From NCBI GenBank assembly GCA_009602725.1, contig WELB01000015.1, positions 1,029,102 through 1,045,803 on the forward strand: 16,702 nucleotides of DNA. The letters are read 5' to 3'. A program made the position numbers and the translations under genes. The stretch comes from Spirogloea muscicola. Taxonomy: Eukaryota > Streptophyta > Zygnematophyceae > Spirogloeales > Spirogloeaceae. Under the pieces are notes generated by a model. That model did not search any database. It had not been told where the DNA came from and worked only from the letters and a program-made list of their open reading frames with translations. Of this stretch, positions 14,120 to 16,702 are shown in pieces (positions within the stretch are counted from its first letter, which is position 1; every line of letters begins with the position of its first letter).

Positions 14120-16702
14120 TCAAAGGTCCTCGTTGTTGTCGTCGCCGTCGCTGGCGTCGCCGCTCGACTCGGCGCCGGCGTCGCCCGCCCCGAAGCCTGC
14201 CATGCGCTCCAGCGAGTCCACGTCGGCCGCCTCTGAGAGCGTCTCGATGCGGACCCGGTCCGCGTCCTCACTGCACCTCCACGCGAACACCAGCTCAACC
14301 AGGTGCCGCGAGGCCAGGGCGGCACTGAGCTGCCGGACGCTCGAGAGCTCGCACGCGTCGGGCAGCGGCCGCAGGATGGCCAGCGATGCGAGGTCCTCGC
14401 TGCCACCCCGCCAGCCCCAAGTACGGCCCCAATTGACCTCACAGACCTCGGCCTAACCTCGTGGGCAACATGACATGGCGGGACACCTTTCCAACACCTT
14501 AACACAAATCAGGTGTTAAGCACAGAAACTCCTCTTCAAGCACCTTGCCACAGACCTCGGCTGTAGGGTTCACTTCTCGGGGATTAGGGTATGGGTATGG
14601 AATTTAGGGGTTCAGGGTTTATGGTGTGGAGTCCGGCAGCGGAAGGAGCAAACAGCTTACTCGGTGACTCCAAATGCCTCCTTGATCTTCAGCCTGTCCC
14701 GTAGCTTCGCCGGGCAAAACTCCTCAACCTGTTTGGACAATCATCAGGTGAGCAGATTGGCGTGTCACGGACTATACCACTGGTTGATGAGGTGCCATGC
14801 CGCCATCTCTTACATCCAGACAAGGAGCCCTGATCATATCAGTCACTCGTCAAAATGCAGTGGCGACAGAGTGATGCAACAATCAGTAGCATGGAGGCCC
14901 TGGATAAACGGGTTTTCCAATCAGTGAAGCCATGAATGATAGAAAATATGCCAGTGATTTGCAAGGCAGCTCAGCGGCAGCAGACATCACCTCTGACAAG
15001 TACAAGAGCTTGGAGAAGAGGGCCTGCACCGCCACCTTACGCTTCAAGCCCTTCTCGGTAAAGCCACTGGTATCCATCACCACAGGCCCTGCACGAGGAC
15101 AACGAACCGATGAGCCCCAATGGCCTCCTCTTGTTTGTAAAATCTACCTTTCCAAAATGTCTCATGTTTAGGGTTTGGGGTTTAGGGTTTTAGTCCGCCC
15201 TCTAATTACCGAAAGTTAATGCTTGTCGTTCTCATTTAGCTTGCAGTGGAATTTTGATAAGTGCCTAGAAAGGCAGCCCCGGCTGGTGAGCTGGCACAGT
15301 GTACCTTTCTGCTTGACAATACGCCTCGACACCTCATTGAGGATCTCGGGGATCTCTGTGTCATCCAGCCCGGTGGACTTGCGGAGGTGGATGAAGTCCG
15401 CCACGAGGTCCGGCCCGAAAGGCCGCTCGTTCAACGCATACCTGATGTACTTGCGCACCACCTCGGCCGTCGTGAATCCGCACTGCAATCTCAAATTACA
15501 TCTCAGACATGTACGACCATACCAACTAGACGGTTGTGGCAGAGCACGAACATATCGACCACATACAACAACGTCTAAGTAGCAGTAAACAACGTCTAGG
15601 TAAAAGGCTTCATAAGTCCAACACGAAGCAATTCCTCCACCTAGAGCCTTTGACAGCCCCATCCCCAGCTGTTGTGAAGGCCTAGGCGGTGCCTGCCACT
15701 GAGGCTGCCGCTGCCACTCCCTCGGCCGACTACAATAGTGTGTTACCAGAAAGGGGTCCAGGGCTGCTCACCGCTCGGGTCAGCTTCTGGAGTTCCCCAG
15801 CAGTGAGCTCCTCGCGCCTGCGTGGCAGGAACTCGTCCAGGCTCTCGCAGAGGAACGCGTTCTTGCCAATCTGCGCCACGCTGACCCATGTACAATCAAC
15901 ACTCCGCAATAACAAATAACACACCGCATTTTCCCAGACAGCCCAATGGACAGGGTGCAATCACAACCCAAGCGACGGTAGCGAAGCTCCACAAGTCAAA
16001 AAGATGAAACCCAGTGAAGGACAAGAGTCATCTGGGTCCAATTCCAGCTGCCCGAGTTGGTGAGTTTGGGTTTAACTTGGGTTAACCTGATTAAAGCAGG
16101 TAAAGGTAAAGGCAAAGGTAAAGGTTGACCTAACCTGCTTCCGCCGCTTGGCCTGGGGCGAGTTGCCCTTCCGGATCGTCCTTACGATGGCCAGTGCCAG
16201 CGTGATGGCCAGATATCCTGCCAGGGCGGATTCTTCAGACGGCAGATCAGAGTTCGATCCCTCTCAGCCCATTGATGGGAGGCAACTTTTCTTCAGTAAC
16301 ATTTGATTGATGCTGCAGTTGACTTTTGCCACTGAGGGGTTTGAGAAATGAATACGGATGTCTAGAAGCGCAGAGCGGCAGCGGCTGCCCGAGAGGTCCC
16401 GGGTTCGACCCCTGGCGGCAGCAGCTGGCGGATCTTAGAGACCCGGACGGCGGCGCGGACCTGCGGGCAGGGCGACGAGCCAGGGGAGGCCGGAGGCGCC
16501 GACGCGCGGCCCCGGCACCCGCTGCACGGCGGCGGCGCCGAGCTCGGCGGCGTCGTCGGCGGCGGCCTGGAGCCAGGAGACCTCCTCGTACTCCTCCTCG
16601 TCCACCTCTTCCTCGTCCTGGCGGCGCCCCGCCGGCGGCACCGCCGCCACCGCCGACGCGCTGAACTTGGACGTCGGCGGCTGCCCCGCCGCCGCCTCCG
16701 CC
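14120..16702 (-). CDS. conserved membrane-anchored helical protein, function unknown (5' end outside window)
   Basis: Seven coding exons on minus: 16702-16461 (enters from outside), 16217-16135, 15870-15772, 15482-15305, 15088-14991, 14728-14661 and 14399-14120 (TGA). All junctions are GT-AG with agreeing phases, giving about 348 residues. In order: an Ala/Pro-rich then very acidic stretch (DEEEVDEEEYEEVSW); one membrane segment (YLAITLALAIV) followed by basic RTIRKGNSPQAKRRK; then soluble, largely helical blocks: FLCESLDEFLPRRREEL, CGFTTAEVVRKYIRYALNE, RPFGPDLVADFIHLRK, ILNEVSRRIVKQKGPVVMD, TSGFTEKGLKRKVAVQALFS, CPAKLRDRLKIKEAFGV and RIETLSEAADVDSLERM. The C-terminus is acidic and Gly/Asp-rich. 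The blocks read like a family conserved in green algae and plants, probably plastid-located, but that is recollection and I cannot name it. The start codon and any transit peptide lie beyond 16702. Confidence 0.85.
14563..14620 (-). repeat. degenerate telomere-like tract in intron 6
   Basis: On plus the sequence reads TAGGGTT, ATTAGGGTATGGGTATGG, TTTAGGGGTTCAGGGTTT: imperfect TTTAGGG units inside the intron 14660-14400. Read on the gene strand they are C-rich (CCCTAAA). Confidence 0.6.
15166..15193 (-). repeat. telomere-like TTTAGGG tract in intron 4
   Basis: GTTTAGGGTTTGGGGTTTAG followed by GGTTTTAG on plus contains near-perfect plant-type telomere repeats within the intron 15304-15089. With 14563-14620 and 11676-11730 this is the third such tract in 4 kb. 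Confidence 0.75.
16098..16127. repeat. (AGGTAA)n hexamer tract beside an exon
   Basis: Five consecutive 6-nt units (AGGTAA, AGGTAA, AGGCAA, AGGTAA, AGGTTG) lie 7 nt inside the intron that follows exon 16217-16135. On the gene strand this is a pyrimidine-rich TTACCT repeat. Confidence 0.85.
16363..16424 (+). pseudogene. possible tRNA-like relic (SINE head) in intron 1
   Basis: AGCGCAGAGCGGCAGCG resembles a tRNA D-arm/box A. AGGTCCCGGGTTCGACCCC contains a box B match (GGTTCGACCCC), and CCGGG/CCTGG can pair around TTCGACC as a T-arm. Only about 13 nt lie between the arms, so the anticodon arm is largely missing and this is not a functional tRNA. It lies in the intron 16460-16218, opposite the gene. 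A weaker box B-like AGTTCGATCCC is at about 16251. May be chance in GC-rich DNA. Confidence 0.3.

Noticed and set aside
13951-14505. 184-residue minus-strand frame
   Set aside because: It is a shifted frame over the last exon of the conserved gene; the frame ending at 14120 gives TLSEAADVDSLERM and agrees in phase with the upstream exons.
16326-16664. Plus-strand Arg/Pro-rich frame
   Set aside because: It is antisense to the first exon of the conserved minus-strand gene and reflects its GC-rich codons.

Overview
The window looks like nuclear DNA of a green alga (chlorophyte). Three spliced genes are recognisable. All have short GT-AG type introns, and two have TGTAA (the chlorophyte poly(A) signal) within about 160 nt after the stop codon. 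One gene begins with an Ala/Arg/Gln-rich plastid transit peptide, and plant-type telomere-like tracts (CCCTAAA/TTTAGGG) lie in introns and upstream DNA. The species cannot be named from sequence alone.

Layout. Positions 1-4270 are repeat-dominated: degenerate pieces of one retrotransposon-like family on both strands, a short GGGCTGG...CAGCC hairpin repeat in many copies, a (GA)22 tract, palindromes and two copies of an ~84-bp insertion. Positions 4270-6230 are less GC-rich and hold no gene I recognise. Positions 6400-7274 (minus) are the last four coding exons of a caleosin (lipid-droplet protein/peroxygenase family); the upstream exon that should carry the EF-hand was not found, and a second repeat array starts just upstream. 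Positions 7420-11345 are that array: at least six head-to-tail fragments of the same family, nearly all on plus. Positions 11755-13640 (plus) are a YidD/DUF37-type protein with a plastid transit peptide, in five exons including a proposed 13-nt microexon. Positions 14120-16702 (minus, 5' end outside the window) are a seven-exon gene for a conserved membrane-anchored, mostly helical protein of unknown function. It is convergent with the yidD gene.

The three genes show no operon-like relationship. Two plausibly act in the plastid (YidD-like, and perhaps the unknown protein); caleosins act at lipid droplets. The most unusual material is the repeat family. Its fragments share a 3' end (protein ending like SDLYVLTRGY), and in four copies the stop codon lies in the 11-nt loop of a 9-bp stem with compensatory base changes. 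One copy is interrupted by an 84-bp insertion flanked by a 12-bp target duplication. The protein fragments resemble the domain downstream of reverse transcriptase in some non-LTR retrotransposons, but that family assignment is from memory.
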